DNA from: an uncultured Bacteroidota bacterium
GTDB lineage: Bacteria; Bacteroidota; Bacteroidia; Chitinophagales; Chitinophagaceae
Length of the DNA stretch: 50,436 nucleotides
Direction: 5' to 3'
Assembly (NCBI GenBank): GCA_903903635.1
Contig: CAIUZK010000101.1
Span: 1 to 50,436 of the forward strand
Shown here: positions 16,738-25,606 of the stretch, piece by piece
Numbering within the stretch: position 1 is the stretch's first letter
How the letters are laid out: every line of letters begins with the position of its first letter
The notes under the pieces: generated by a model
The model's database searches: none
What the model was told of the DNA's origin: nothing
What the model saw: the letters and a program-made list of their open reading frames with translations, nothing else
Translations under genes and position numbers: made by a program

Positions 16738-17751
16738 CTATAGATTGCCTCCAAAGAAATACCCGAAAGTGATCATTACATTTAAATTACGGTTTGACCA
16801 GGTGCCATCATTATTCTGCATCAGGTTATACAGACCTGTTTCAACAGATACTTTTAAGTTGATTCCATCAGGCGACTGTACTCCGATCATACCGGATACG
16901 CCATAATCCCATCTCTTCAAACTGTTTACTTTATAGAGTGCGGCATAGGTATTTATGTCGTCCCTGCCATAATATGGCAGCGCTTTATTTATTTCATCAT
17001 AACCAATCAGGTAGGAAACGTATGGTCCGGCCCCAATCATTATTCTGGCATTGCCCGGTGTGCCAAATTTACAAATGATGTTGGCGGGTATTTCAGCGTA
17101 GTGTAATGAAAGTTTTTCTTTGGTTTCCACATCCAGATTGCCAAGTAATTTATTGCCTTTGGTAATATACCTGATACCTGGCTGGAAAGCAAAGTGGGGA
17201 TTTAGGCTGTAGTTCATCATTAAGCCTAAATTGATGTTGCTTATTGACAGGTTGGTTTGTTTATTATTGTAGAAGAAGCTTTCGTTGTAACCGATTTCGA
17301 TACCAACATTACTCTGTATTTCATCGAAAAGATTTATTTTCTTTTTAGTATACTGAACTGGTTTTTTCTGTATTTGTTTAACAACAGGCTTCACTTGATG
17401 AGTTTCAGGTTTTACTACGCTATCCGCCTGTTGACTGACCACATTCTTGTTCTCGGTTTGTTTGATGTCACTAGCTAGAACCGAATTCTGAAACTCATTC
17501 AATTCTAAATCGGTTACCTCGGCGTTGTGGTGATTTGAATATTTAACTGGTTTGTTGCTTTGTGCTTCTGACTCATATGTGGTGATGGAGTACGGATTTG
17601 GATTTGTAGTTGATTGTTTTGTCTGGTGCGTGTTAGTCGTCTTTTTAGAAGCCCTGTTAAGTTTCAGATTGCGTTTTGCGAAGTAATTGAAGCCGGTGGT
17701 GCTAATGGTAATCATTAATAATAGAAGTACCAGAAATTTTCTCTTTTTCAT
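16738..17751 (-). CDS. PorT-family outer-membrane beta-barrel protein with a long N-terminal linker
   Basis: The 337-residue protein has one N-terminal membrane or signal segment (KRKFLVLLLLMITISTTGF). A low-complexity Lys/Thr/Asn/Gln-rich linker (about 25-140) follows, then a predicted 8-stranded barrel (about 145-337). The barrel shows PorT-type features: VGIEIGYNESFF, LGLMMNYSLNPHFAFQPGIR, AEIPANIICKFG, ARIMIGAGPYVSYLIG and the closing strand NLNVMITFGYFF. The linker before the barrel is unusual for this family and recalls the C-terminal barrel of FecR-adjacent or anti-sigma proteins. No such partner is visible in the window. It is transcribed alone. Confidence 0.7.
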   Translation of the reverse strand: MKKRKFLVLLLLMITISTTGFNYFAKRNLKLNRASKKTTNTHQTKQSTTNPNPYSITTYESEAQSNKPVKYSNHHNAEVTDLELNEFQNSVLASDIKQTENKNVVSQQADSVVKPETHQVKPVVKQIQKKPVQYTKKKINLFDEIQSNVGIEIGYNESFFYNNKQTNLSISNINLGLMMNYSLNPHFAFQPGIRYITKGNKLLGNLDVETKEKLSLHYAEIPANIICKFGTPGNARIMIGAGPYVSYLIGYDEINKALPYYGRDDINTYAALYKVNSLKRWDYGVSGMIGVQSPDGINLKVSVETGLYNLMQNNDGTWSNRNLNVMITFGYFFGGNL

Positions 17752-18545
17752 AAAATAACTGTTTAAATTTTGGGATGATATTTTGAATTGACATGCATAA
17801 GTATAGGTTTCATAAAGGATATTTTTTTGTTGTTTTTAGATAGATTCCGGGTTAAGTTATTTATCAGATATAGGTTGAATGGTTTAAAAATGAATGTTTA
17901 ATTAAAAGTTAACAAGAAGTAGAAAGTTTAAAAACATAATTATAATATGCAAAACTATGGACGATTTAATATTCTTCTCCTGATCTTTGTCAGTCCATTA
18001 AAAAATAAAGTAATAAAAAAAATAAACATAAGCAATAATTAAAAAAACTATTTGTTGTAAATAGTTAACATAAGACAATAAAATGAAATGTATAAACAAT
18101 TAATAAAATACTATAGTATTTTTATTATATAATATGTGTTAGGTTATGAATAATACAGAAATAAAATAAATAAACAATATAAATAAACAATGTAAAATAA
18201 ATCAATTCGTTAATTAAAGCTGGTCTGGATAACTTAAATGTTAAGTAATTAACAAATTAATGCAATAATTATGTAAATTGATCGATTCGCAATATTCTTT
18301 TTATAGCATATTCAAGGGCAAGAATTGACTTCGTGATAAGATTGTTTGATACGCAGAATGATAAGTCAGGCATTTTATATTATTGGGTTTGCAAGCCTGA
18401 ATTGGTGAATCTTGGATGGTTAATTTGAGATGTCAACTAGCTTTTGCTGAAAAATGCTTCCTAAAAGAAATAATGCGATTAAACCAAAGAAAATGGCTTA
18501 ATTGCATCAGCTAAACAAAATGGAATGGGTATTAAATTTTGCTGA
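17752..18545. other. AT-rich gene-free spacer with an 18-bp perfect palindrome
   Basis: About 790 bases without a supported gene. 17870-18300 is extremely AT-rich with many in-frame stops on both strands. A perfect palindrome AAAATACTATAGTATTTT lies at 18105-18122. The rest (18300-18545) has normal composition but no readable frame. Confidence 0.6.
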
Positions 18546-18570
18546 ATGGCTGTTATAAATATTGCGATAA

Positions 18571-18945
18571 TTGCATTTCTTGTACTTAGTTATAATGCCG
18601 GTTTGGGCTTCAGTCAAATATATAAATACAAGCAATGCAAATCGGCGGCAGCGTATTGAAAACAGGGTAATTGATAGGGTGTACAAAGTGCCTGAGGTAA
18701 GGGCACAGGTTGCCGGATTTGACAAGCAAACCAAGGGCAAACGCAATATGCAGTTTATGATAGCAGAACGACCTTCGGCAAATTTTAATTATTATTGGGT
18801 GAATGTGATGGAGGATAACGAATTCAATTATGCTACCGACTATCATCTTATGGTGGATCCGAAATCGAGGGTAGTGAAATTTTATGATGTAGTAAACGAT
18901 ACAATAATAGATCTGGTAACATGGAGAAAAAAAAACAAGAAATGA
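18571..18945 (+). CDS. Conserved exported Bacteroidota protein, probable frameshift near its 5' end
   Basis: The open frame encodes INTSNANRRQRIENRV, then KVPEVRAQVAGFDKQTKGKR, YYWVNVMEDN and KFYDVVNDTIIDLVTWRK. I recognise this as a conserved small exported Bacteroidota family of unknown function. The frame's own start (TTG at 18571, or ATG at 18595) gives no good signal peptide. In the next frame an ATG at 18546 opens MAVINIAIIAFLVLSYNAGL followed by GFSQ, a credible signal peptide. Joining the two needs a single-base shift between about 18615 and 18650. The gene is therefore either newly broken or misread in sequencing. Its stop overlaps the egtB start (ATGA at 18942-18945), so the two are translationally coupled. 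Confidence 0.6.
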   Translation: MHFLYLVIMPVWASVKYINTSNANRRQRIENRVIDRVYKVPEVRAQVAGFDKQTKGKRNMQFMIAERPSANFNYYWVNVMEDNEFNYATDYHLMVDPKSRVVKFYDVVNDTIIDLVTWRKKNKK

Positions 18946-20096
18946 GCTTGTTACAATCTTATAAGGCAATAAGAAGCAGGACAGAAATAATTTGTCAGCC
19001 GCTTAAAACAGAGGACTATGTAGTACAGCCGGTGGTTGATGTTAGTCCGCCGAAGTGGCATCTGGGGCATACTACCTGGTTTTTCGAAACGCTGGTATTG
19101 AAACCGTTTGTAGTTGGGTATAAAGAATTCGACCCGAATTATAATTATGTGTTCAACAGTTATTACGAAACCTTAGGCGCCAGAGTTATGAGGACCGACA
19201 GGGGGAATCTAAGCAGGCCATCGGTTGAAGATGTGTACCGATACCGTGCTTATGTAGATGAGGCTATGCATACTCTGCTTAGTATTGATTTAGAAACCAA
19301 TGTAACAGATACTGTTGTTCTTGGCTTGAATCATGAAGAACAGCATCAGGAATTATTGTGGACTGATATTAAATACATACTGGGGCACAATCCGTTATTC
19401 CCGGCATATGCGGACGAATCGGGAAGCGGAATATCCTCAGATAATCCTGCTATCATGGATTTTATTGATCAGGAGGAGGGGATATATAAGATCGGCCATG
19501 TGAATAATGCTTTTTGTTTTGATAATGAACTTGGGGCACACCGGGTTTTTCTGGAACCATTTTCAATTTCCAGCCGATTGGTGACAAATGGTGAGTATGT
19601 AGCGTTTATAGAGGCTGGTGGGTATGCTGATCACAGGTGGTGGCATGCAGAAGGGCTGGATTGGGTAAGGCAAAAAAGTATTATGGCACCCATGTACTGG
19701 CACTTAATAGATGGTAAGTGGCATTATTATACCCTTAACGGATTAAAGGAACTGGATATGAGCGCGGAGGTATGTCATGTTAGTTTCTTTGAAGCCTCGG
19801 CATATGCAGCATGGAAAGGAATGAGATTGCCAACCGAGTTTGAATGGGAGATCGCATCCGGAAAAATGAAGTGGGGGAGCAGGTGGGAGTGGACCAACAG
19901 CGCCTATTTGCCCTATCCGGGATTTTTAAAGGCAGAAGGGGCAGCAGGGGAGTATAATGGTAAGTTTATGGTAAACCAGATGGCGCTGCGGGGAGCATCG
20001 GAAGTGACACCTCCGGGTCATGGCAGGTATACTTACCGCAATTTTTTTCACCCTCACCTTCGTTGGCAATATACAGGCATTCGATTGGCAAAATAA
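18942..20096 (+). CDS. egtB: Ergothioneine biosynthesis protein EgtB (hercynine sulfoxide synthase type)
   Basis: The 384-residue enzyme is expected to use O2 and a non-haem iron to join a thiol (cysteine or gamma-glutamylcysteine) to hercynine. The N-terminal DinB-like domain carries the iron ligands: WHLGHTTWFFE near residues 39-49 (His43) and HEEQHQE (His131, His135). The C-terminal FGE-sulfatase-like domain contains VSFFEASAYAAWKGMRLPTE, EFEWEIASG and the closing RGASEVTPPGHGRYTYRNFF. I chose ATG 18942 because it overlaps the previous stop (ATGA) and the conserved sequence starts there; an in-frame ATG at 18921 adds seven lysine-rich residues. The stop overlaps the egtD ATG. Which thiol it uses cannot be read from the sequence. 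Confidence 0.9.
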   Translation: MSLLQSYKAIRSRTEIICQPLKTEDYVVQPVVDVSPPKWHLGHTTWFFETLVLKPFVVGYKEFDPNYNYVFNSYYETLGARVMRTDRGNLSRPSVEDVYRYRAYVDEAMHTLLSIDLETNVTDTVVLGLNHEEQHQELLWTDIKYILGHNPLFPAYADESGSGISSDNPAIMDFIDQEEGIYKIGHVNNAFCFDNELGAHRVFLEPFSISSRLVTNGEYVAFIEAGGYADHRWWHAEGLDWVRQKSIMAPMYWHLIDGKWHYYTLNGLKELDMSAEVCHVSFFEASAYAAWKGMRLPTEFEWEIASGKMKWGSRWEWTNSAYLPYPGFLKAEGAAGEYNGKFMVNQMALRGASEVTPPGHGRYTYRNFFHPHLRWQYTGIRLAK

Positions 20097-21166
20097 TGAG
20101 CACAAACACCATGGACAAGTACCTCCTAAATGCCAGAATGCATAATGATTTTCTGAACAACACAAGGCGTTTATTGCATACCCGTTGGAAATATCCTCCT
20201 TCGAAACAACTCAGCAGTGAGAAGGAGGATATAATGATAGGATTTTTGTCGGACACATGGCGAGGCCTGCAGGCTAGTCCTAAATACTTGTACTCCAAGT
20301 ACTTTTATAACGAAAAGGGAGATGCTATTTTCAGGGAGATCATGGATTGCCCGGAGTATTATGTTACACGATGCGAGCTGGAAATTTTCAAGAACCAAAG
20401 TAATGATATTGCAGATACAGTGTTGGCGCATTTACCTGAATTTGATGTGGTTGAGCTGGGCGCGGGTGATGCCACAAAATCAATATACCTATTGAAAGCC
20501 CTGCTGGAAAAGCAGGTTCAGTTTACTTATTATCCGATAGATATTTCAGAAAGTGTGATCAGGGATCTTGAGGCTAAACTGCCGGTGATGTTGCCCGGAC
20601 TGGAGGTGAAGGGATTAAATGGAGATTATCTTGAAATGCTGGAAAAGCTCACATTCAGAAGAAAGCTGGTGTTGTTTCTTGGTTCGAATATCGGGAATAT
20701 ACCCCTTGATGCTACATCTGATTTTTTGTATGACATTTCAAAGAATCTGCTGCGGGGTGACCTATTGCTGGTGGGTTTTGACCTGAAGAAAGATCCTTCG
20801 ATAATACTGGATGCCTATAATGATAAAGCAGGTATTACCCGTCGTTTTAATCTTAACCTGCTGCAACGCATAAACGATGAACTGGATGCTGATTTTGACC
20901 TGGATAAATTTGAACACTGCCCGGTATACGATGAACAAACCGGAGCTTGTGAAAGTTACCTGGTAAGCAGAGCGGACCAGATAGTAAAGTTTGGTATTAA
21001 TGGTAAGATACATTTTAATGAGGGGGAGCGGATCTTTATGGAGGTTTCACAAAAGTACAGTGAAGAACAGATTGATGAATTTGCAGGTGAGGAAGTATTT
21101 AAACCAGCAGGGAAATTCTTTGATGGCAGGCATTGGTTTCTGGACAAATTGTGGGTGCGCGTTTAA
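20096..21166 (+). CDS. egtD: L-histidine N-alpha-methyltransferase EgtD
   Basis: It transfers three methyl groups from S-adenosylmethionine to histidine to give hercynine, the EgtB substrate. Landmarks are LQASPKYLYSKYFYNEKGD, CPEYYVTRCELEIF, the SAM loop VVELGAGDATKS, LFLGSNIGN, and LLVGFDLKKDP followed by AYNDKAGITRRFNLNLL. The ATG at 20096 overlaps the egtB stop (TAATG) and gives 356 residues. Most EgtD proteins have about 320, beginning about 15-25 residues before GLQASPKY. An ATG at 20234, five bases after a strong AAGGAGG, fits that length better. I keep 20096 because the reading frame is open and coupled, but 20234 is a serious alternative. No separate ergothioneine lyase (EgtE) lies nearby. 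Confidence 0.9.
   Translation: MSTNTMDKYLLNARMHNDFLNNTRRLLHTRWKYPPSKQLSSEKEDIMIGFLSDTWRGLQASPKYLYSKYFYNEKGDAIFREIMDCPEYYVTRCELEIFKNQSNDIADTVLAHLPEFDVVELGAGDATKSIYLLKALLEKQVQFTYYPIDISESVIRDLEAKLPVMLPGLEVKGLNGDYLEMLEKLTFRRKLVLFLGSNIGNIPLDATSDFLYDISKNLLRGDLLLVGFDLKKDPSIILDAYNDKAGITRRFNLNLLQRINDELDADFDLDKFEHCPVYDEQTGACESYLVSRADQIVKFGINGKIHFNEGERIFMEVSQKYSEEQIDEFAGEEVFKPAGKFFDGRHWFLDKLWVRV
20222..20228 (+). promoter_or_regulatory. Strong Shine-Dalgarno AAGGAGG that would favour an internal egtD start
   Basis: AAGGAGG is followed by a 5-base spacer and the in-frame ATG at 20234. Such sites are uncommon in Bacteroidota, so it may mark the true egtD start. Confidence 0.5.
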
Positions 21167-21301
21167 TCTCCTCAATAAAGCTGGCTGATAGCTGAAGTTA
21201 ATTGAAGCTGTTTAGCAATGCGAAGTACCTGGTTTATATCTGCCTGATTAGCATTAATCGCCCATCTGACGAAGGTTAGTTCGCTATAAATTATCTGATT
21301 T

Positions 21302-21309
21302 TAATTTTG
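21302..21309 (+). promoter_or_regulatory. -7 box TAATTTTG upstream of the NHL-repeat gene
   Basis: Exact TAnnTTTG match 45 bases before the ATG at 21355. The -33 element is weak. Confidence 0.45.
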
Positions 21310-21354
21310 TAGCTTTAGTATATAATTGAGAATACAAAATTAAATGGGAAATGT

Positions 21355-23145
21355 ATGAAGCAGATACTCTATAAGATTGTACTGATTTTATTAGTCTTGC
21401 CATTGGCCAATCATGTTAATGGACAGATAATAATCCGTTTTGCCGGAGATACCATAATGGGGCATACGGGAGATGGTGGGCAGGCTACTGCTGCCGAGAT
21501 GAATCAGCCTTGTTCGGTGACGCGGGATGCCGCAGGTAATATTTACATAGGTGAAGGTAATGGCAGTGTGATCAGAAAAGTAAATACGCTGGGTGTGATA
21601 TCTACTTTTGCCGGAACCGGAACTTCGGGATTTAGCGGGGATGGTGGGCAGGCCACCGCAGCTAATCTGACCGGGGTTGAGGGGATGGCATTTGATGCAT
21701 CAGGCAATTTGATTTTTGCTGATTTCGCGAATAGCTGTATCCGTAAAATTGATGGTTCCGGAATTATATCTACCATCGCAGGAACACCGGGTGTAACGGG
21801 CTATAGCGGTGATGGCGGGCCTGCCACTGCAGCAAAATTTGATTGGGTTATGAATGTGAAGCTGGATGCGGCAGGAAATATTTTTGTGAGCGACTGGTTG
21901 AATCATGTAATCCGAAAGATTAATGCATCGGGAACCATTTCCACATTTGCAGGTACTGGAACCTCAGGCTATACCGGAGACGGCGGGCCGGCAACCGCAG
22001 CCGAGATTAGTCTGGCTTATGGACTGGCTTTTGATGCAGCCGGTAATCTGTTTTTTATTGATGACAACAATAATTGTGTTCGTAAAATTGATGGTACAGG
22101 CGTTATTACTACTGTGTGCGGAAACGGTACAGTCGGCTCATCGGGTGATGGTGGCCCGGCAACTGCTGCATTGCTTGCGGCGCCTACTGATCTGGCATTC
22201 GACAGTTATGGAAATCTGTTTATTGCAGACAGGGGTAATGGTAAGGTGCGTAAAATAAGTACAAGTGGAATAATTACTACGGTTGCAGGCACTGGCCTTA
22301 TAGCTGAAACAGGAGATGGCGGACCAGCAACTGCTGCATCATTCAACAGGCCTTTTGGAATATATATAGATTCTAAAAATAATATTTACACAGCAGATAT
22401 TAATGGCCATACTGTAAGGAAAATTATTGCTTTGCCGGTAGCCGCATTTACACCGCCTTCCGGCCATGGTTGTATGGATAGTTGTTTCAACTTTATGAGT
22501 ACAGGTATTTGCAGTGTAGATAGTTTGCGCTGGTCGATACCCGGCATGACACTGAGCAGCCCGACTCATGACACTTTAAACGCCTGCTTCATGTCGGCTG
22601 GCATCTTTAATGTTAGCTTATACGTGTATAACCTATCTGGTGTTGATACTCAGACCTCAGTGGTAACAATCAATCCACCGCCTCATCCCATGCTTTCAAG
22701 AATGTTTAATTTATTTTCAGTTCCGGGTATCTATTCAGGTTATCAGTGGTATGTGAGTGGTACTCTTATTGCGGGAGCTACATTGGATAGCTTTTTGGCA
22801 TCCGGAGGCATGGGGGCGCCGGTATGGGTTGTGGTTGATTCTGCAGGATGCAAGGGTAGGTCTGATACAATGTTTATTGCAGAAGGAGTGCCGGGGTTAG
22901 AAATGGGAGGGAACAGCTTCTGGCTTGCTGCAAATGCAAACGGTGTAAACCTTTATGCCGCAGGTATAGTTGATGAGCCGATCAATATTTCAATTTTCGA
23001 TCTTACCGGAAGGAAAGTATATGGCGATATCTGGAATAAAGGAAGCAATAGTAAGCACATAGGTGATCTGGCGATTCCATCTGGAATGTATATCGTCAGG
23101 TTAAGTAACCGAAGTGTAACCGGTGTTCTGAAATGGATGAAGTAG
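21355..23145 (+). CDS. NHL-repeat beta-propeller protein with a T9SS sorting domain
   Basis: The 596-residue secreted protein has a signal peptide (to about residue 24, VNGQ). Six NHL-type blades follow (about 25-355), each with the hallmark (T/S)GDGG(Q/P)ATAA, then FDA.GNL.., then RKI...G.I(S/T)T.(A/C)G. Next comes a PKD-like segment (about 360-450, with several cysteines: GCMDSCFNF, CSVDSLRWSI), and the C-terminus is a type IX sorting domain (ISIFDLTGRKVYG ... IPSGMYIVRLSNR). Proteins of this architecture are exported to the cell surface; the ligand is unknown. It is monocistronic, with a promoter box at 21302 and the strong terminator at 23161-23196. Confidence 0.85.
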   Translation: MKQILYKIVLILLVLPLANHVNGQIIIRFAGDTIMGHTGDGGQATAAEMNQPCSVTRDAAGNIYIGEGNGSVIRKVNTLGVISTFAGTGTSGFSGDGGQATAANLTGVEGMAFDASGNLIFADFANSCIRKIDGSGIISTIAGTPGVTGYSGDGGPATAAKFDWVMNVKLDAAGNIFVSDWLNHVIRKINASGTISTFAGTGTSGYTGDGGPATAAEISLAYGLAFDAAGNLFFIDDNNNCVRKIDGTGVITTVCGNGTVGSSGDGGPATAALLAAPTDLAFDSYGNLFIADRGNGKVRKISTSGIITTVAGTGLIAETGDGGPATAASFNRPFGIYIDSKNNIYTADINGHTVRKIIALPVAAFTPPSGHGCMDSCFNFMSTGICSVDSLRWSIPGMTLSSPTHDTLNACFMSAGIFNVSLYVYNLSGVDTQTSVVTINPPPHPMLSRMFNLFSVPGIYSGYQWYVSGTLIAGATLDSFLASGGMGAPVWVVVDSAGCKGRSDTMFIAEGVPGLEMGGNSFWLAANANGVNLYAAGIVDEPINISIFDLTGRKVYGDIWNKGSNSKHIGDLAIPSGMYIVRLSNRSVTGVLKWMK

Positions 23146-23160
23146 AAAATATCGTTTCAT

Positions 23161-23196
23161 AAAAACTAAACCCCTCGCGTGAGGGGTTTAGTTTTT
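23161..23196. terminator. Bidirectional terminator between convergent genes
   Basis: A perfect 16-bp stem (23161-23176 / 23181-23196) closes a GCGT loop, with AAAAA on one side and TTTTT on the other. It serves the NHL gene from the left and the peptidase gene from the right. Confidence 0.85.
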
Positions 23197-23215
23197 AAAT
23201 GTCATTCAAATTTTA

Positions 23216-24421
23216 TCAGAATCCCATCCTTTCACGCAATCTGTTTGGCACTCCGTTTTTGTGCAGCAGGATGGCAGTAGTTTTGTACCTGACATATGCC
23301 TTTGTAACGTAAATAAAGCCTTTGTAGTCGTTTTTATCGCCCCATGAGTTCTTAACCTTGTAGTATTTGCGGCCATACTGGTCTTCGGCCATACCAACAA
23401 TGTGCATACCATGGTCATCGGTAGTTTCGTAATTATCGAAAGCGATCTGGCGTTTTTCAGGAGTGATCATTCGTTCTCCCTTCGGGCCGTCCCACATGTA
23501 TTTCTTGGCAGAATCATCCATGTCATCATAGTCTTTCTCCGGCACGTATGCTACGCCATTCTTCCAGCTAAAGTATTTTTCGCTGACATCGGTAGCCCAT
23601 GCAACAGTAAAGCCTTTATTGAGCGCATTATCAATAATATCGGTCAGGTCGTACATCTGAACATTATAGACCTGTGCAAATGACCAGTTGTCGGGAACCA
23701 TGAGGGTTGTCTTCTTATAGTAAGGACTGGTAAGGAAAGAAGAGATCTCTACATAATCTTCAGGATGAATGCCGATACGTTCAGCAGCAAAAGATTTTGG
23801 GGTATAAGTTCTGCCATCCCAATGGAATTTGTTTGGCATTTCGCCCAGATAAGAATCCAGGATATCATTGTATGCTTTCTTCCATGATGGGGTCAATTTT
23901 CCGTTAGGATTAGAAACCACTGCATCGAGCATAGCCTTAAGTACGGCCTGCATCTCGGCGAATTTGTTTTTTGTAGTTCCGTAGTGAAGGCCGGTGTAAA
24001 CATCCTGGGGCACTGCACCGTATTTGGCATACATATTGATCACATCATGGCATTCGCCGCCATCGCCCCATGATACAGCCCCGTGCATGCGCACATAGGC
24101 ATCAGCCTTGTCCATATATACACAGCGGGCGCTATAGATCTGAGCGAGCTCTATCGGTTGCTTACCCATACGCATCATTTCGCTTTCAAGAAATGAATTG
24201 GTAGAGTAGCTCCAGCAGGTACCAGAACTAGCCTGATTACGTACATCAGTGTGCTCGAGGTCTATTATAGTATTGAAATGATACTTTTTATCGTCCACAT
24301 CGCCATAACCTGATCTGTAGGTGTTATAGCTTTTATTGGATTCTACTTTTTTAATAAGGTCGTCTTGTGCATTTACAAGCAACGGAAAGGCCACAGCAAG
24401 CAGCAGTATCAGTTTTTTCAT
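23216..24421 (-). CDS. Secreted C1-family peptidase (bleomycin hydrolase / aminopeptidase C type)
   Basis: The 401-residue papain-fold cysteine peptidase has an N-terminal signal peptide (MKKLILLLAVAFPLLVNAQ), so it works outside the cytoplasm, unlike classical PepC. Catalytic residues are visible: the Cys in NQASSGTCWSYS (Cys69), the His in TTDDHGMHIVG (His337), and the Asn in VKNSWGDKN (Asn358). Bleomycin-hydrolase features include the long insertion around FHWDGRTYTPKSFAAE and FTVAWATDVSEKYFSWKNGV. Length is close to the family norm of about 400-450. Such enzymes trim N-terminal residues from peptides. A TACTTTTG promoter box lies 24 bases upstream. Confidence 0.9.
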   Translation of the reverse strand: MKKLILLLAVAFPLLVNAQDDLIKKVESNKSYNTYRSGYGDVDDKKYHFNTIIDLEHTDVRNQASSGTCWSYSTNSFLESEMMRMGKQPIELAQIYSARCVYMDKADAYVRMHGAVSWGDGGECHDVINMYAKYGAVPQDVYTGLHYGTTKNKFAEMQAVLKAMLDAVVSNPNGKLTPSWKKAYNDILDSYLGEMPNKFHWDGRTYTPKSFAAERIGIHPEDYVEISSFLTSPYYKKTTLMVPDNWSFAQVYNVQMYDLTDIIDNALNKGFTVAWATDVSEKYFSWKNGVAYVPEKDYDDMDDSAKKYMWDGPKGERMITPEKRQIAFDNYETTDDHGMHIVGMAEDQYGRKYYKVKNSWGDKNDYKGFIYVTKAYVRYKTTAILLHKNGVPNRLRERMGF

Positions 24422-24444
24422 TCCTCTAATAATTTTAAGAACTG

Positions 24445-24452
24445 CAAAAGTA
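24445..24452 (-). promoter_or_regulatory. -7 box TACTTTTG upstream of the C1 peptidase
   Basis: Exact TAnnTTTG on the minus strand, 24 bases before the peptidase ATG. Confidence 0.55.
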
Positions 24453-24551
24453 CCTATATATCTGATAAGTTGGTAGTGCCTTATGGTGAAAAGAAGGGGG
24501 ATAAAGTTTTATTAAATTTTCGAATGATGTGCTGACATGTAATAATGTTTG

Positions 24552-24559
24552 TAGTTTTG
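24552..24559 (+). promoter_or_regulatory. -7 box TAGTTTTG upstream of the OmpA lipoprotein
   Basis: Exact TAnnTTTG, 32 bases before the ATG at 24591. It is divergent from the peptidase promoter. Confidence 0.5.
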
Positions 24560-24590
24560 CTGTTGATTAACTCCATATCATAACTTAATA

Positions 24591-25508
24591 ATGAACAGAC
24601 TTATCAGATTTTCCGCCTTTTTGTGTATATTATCGGTATCTTTTTCATCGTGCATCGTATCAAAGAAAAAATTTGATGCGGAAACAGTCAGGGCCAATAA
24701 AGAACATGATAATGTAGTTGCGCTTACCAGCAAACTGGGGCAAATGACTGACCAGAACGCCCGACTCAATAAAACCATTAAAGAATTAAATAATAACATA
24801 AAGGACCTGAATGCCCTAAACCTGGGGTTGAATGAAAAAATCGAACTGCTGCAGGATAGCATTAATGCACTGCATGATAACATACATGACCGCGATAATA
24901 GAATAAGTACACTGGGTAATGAAAAAGAGAATACTACAAGACAACTGAATAGTACCAATAAGCAGATTGAAGAGCAGCGCAAAAAACTGGAGCAGTTGCA
25001 GGCCCTCATAGACCAGCAGCAAAGAGCTACGGAAGCGCTGAGGAAGAAAATAGCTGAAGCCTTGAATGGTTTTAACAGCAATGAATTGACTGTTACCATG
25101 AAAAACGGAAAAGTTTACATCAGTATGCAGGAGGGGCTTTTGTTCCCATCGGGAAGCGCTGAAGTGAACCCTAAAGGGAAAGAGGCGCTGTCAAAAGTGG
25201 CTGGTGTACTGAATACCAACAGCGATATTAATATTGATATAGAAGGGCACACAGATAGCCTGCCGATTCACAACAAAACATATGCCGACAACTGGTCTTT
25301 GAGCACTGCAAGAAGCACATCCATAGCACATGTGCTTATTGATGAGTATAAAGTTAGTCCGGCTAAACTGATAGCCAGTGGCCGTAGCCAATATGACCCG
25401 GTGGCACCCAATGGTACACCTGAAGGCCGTGGGAAGAACCGTCGCACAGAGATCATCCTTGAGCCAAAACTGGATGAGCTGATGAGGTTGCTGAATGGCT
25501 CCAAATAG
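24591..25508 (+). CDS. OmpA-family lipoprotein with a coiled-coil stalk
   Basis: The 305-residue protein is probably anchored by lipid at Cys21 (lipobox in SFSSCIVSKKKF). Residues about 25-150 form a long heptad-rich coiled coil (LTSKLGQ, LNKTIKELNNNIKDLN, NRISTLGNEKENTT, EEQRKKLEQLQ). Residues about 165-295 are an OmpA/MotB peptidoglycan-binding domain (GLLFPSGSAEVNPKGKEAL, IDIEGHTDSLPI, WSLSTARSTSIAHVL, LIASGRSQYDPVAPN, GRGKNRRTEI). It likely tethers the outer membrane to the cell wall. Pal is shorter and lacks the stalk. It is followed by a lytic transglycosylase gene on the same strand, which fits an envelope theme. Confidence 0.88.
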   Translation: MNRLIRFSAFLCILSVSFSSCIVSKKKFDAETVRANKEHDNVVALTSKLGQMTDQNARLNKTIKELNNNIKDLNALNLGLNEKIELLQDSINALHDNIHDRDNRISTLGNEKENTTRQLNSTNKQIEEQRKKLEQLQALIDQQQRATEALRKKIAEALNGFNSNELTVTMKNGKVYISMQEGLLFPSGSAEVNPKGKEALSKVAGVLNTNSDINIDIEGHTDSLPIHNKTYADNWSLSTARSTSIAHVLIDEYKVSPAKLIASGRSQYDPVAPNGTPEGRGKNRRTEIILEPKLDELMRLLNGSK

Positions 25509-25606
25509 TCAGGCTTTTTTATGATTTTGAATAGTAAATAAAATACTTCATGTCATTGGGGCTTCAGATAGCAGGAATGAGTAATTTTATGCTGCAAATC
25601 TGATTA

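Noticed and set aside
5668-18358. Thirteen bases TTTGATACGCAGA shared by two intergenic regions
   Set aside because: Several shared 13-mers are expected by chance in 50 kb; the flanks do not match.
21167-21354. Possible riboswitch between egtD and the NHL-repeat gene
   Set aside because: No stable stems or known motif seen; only a promoter box.
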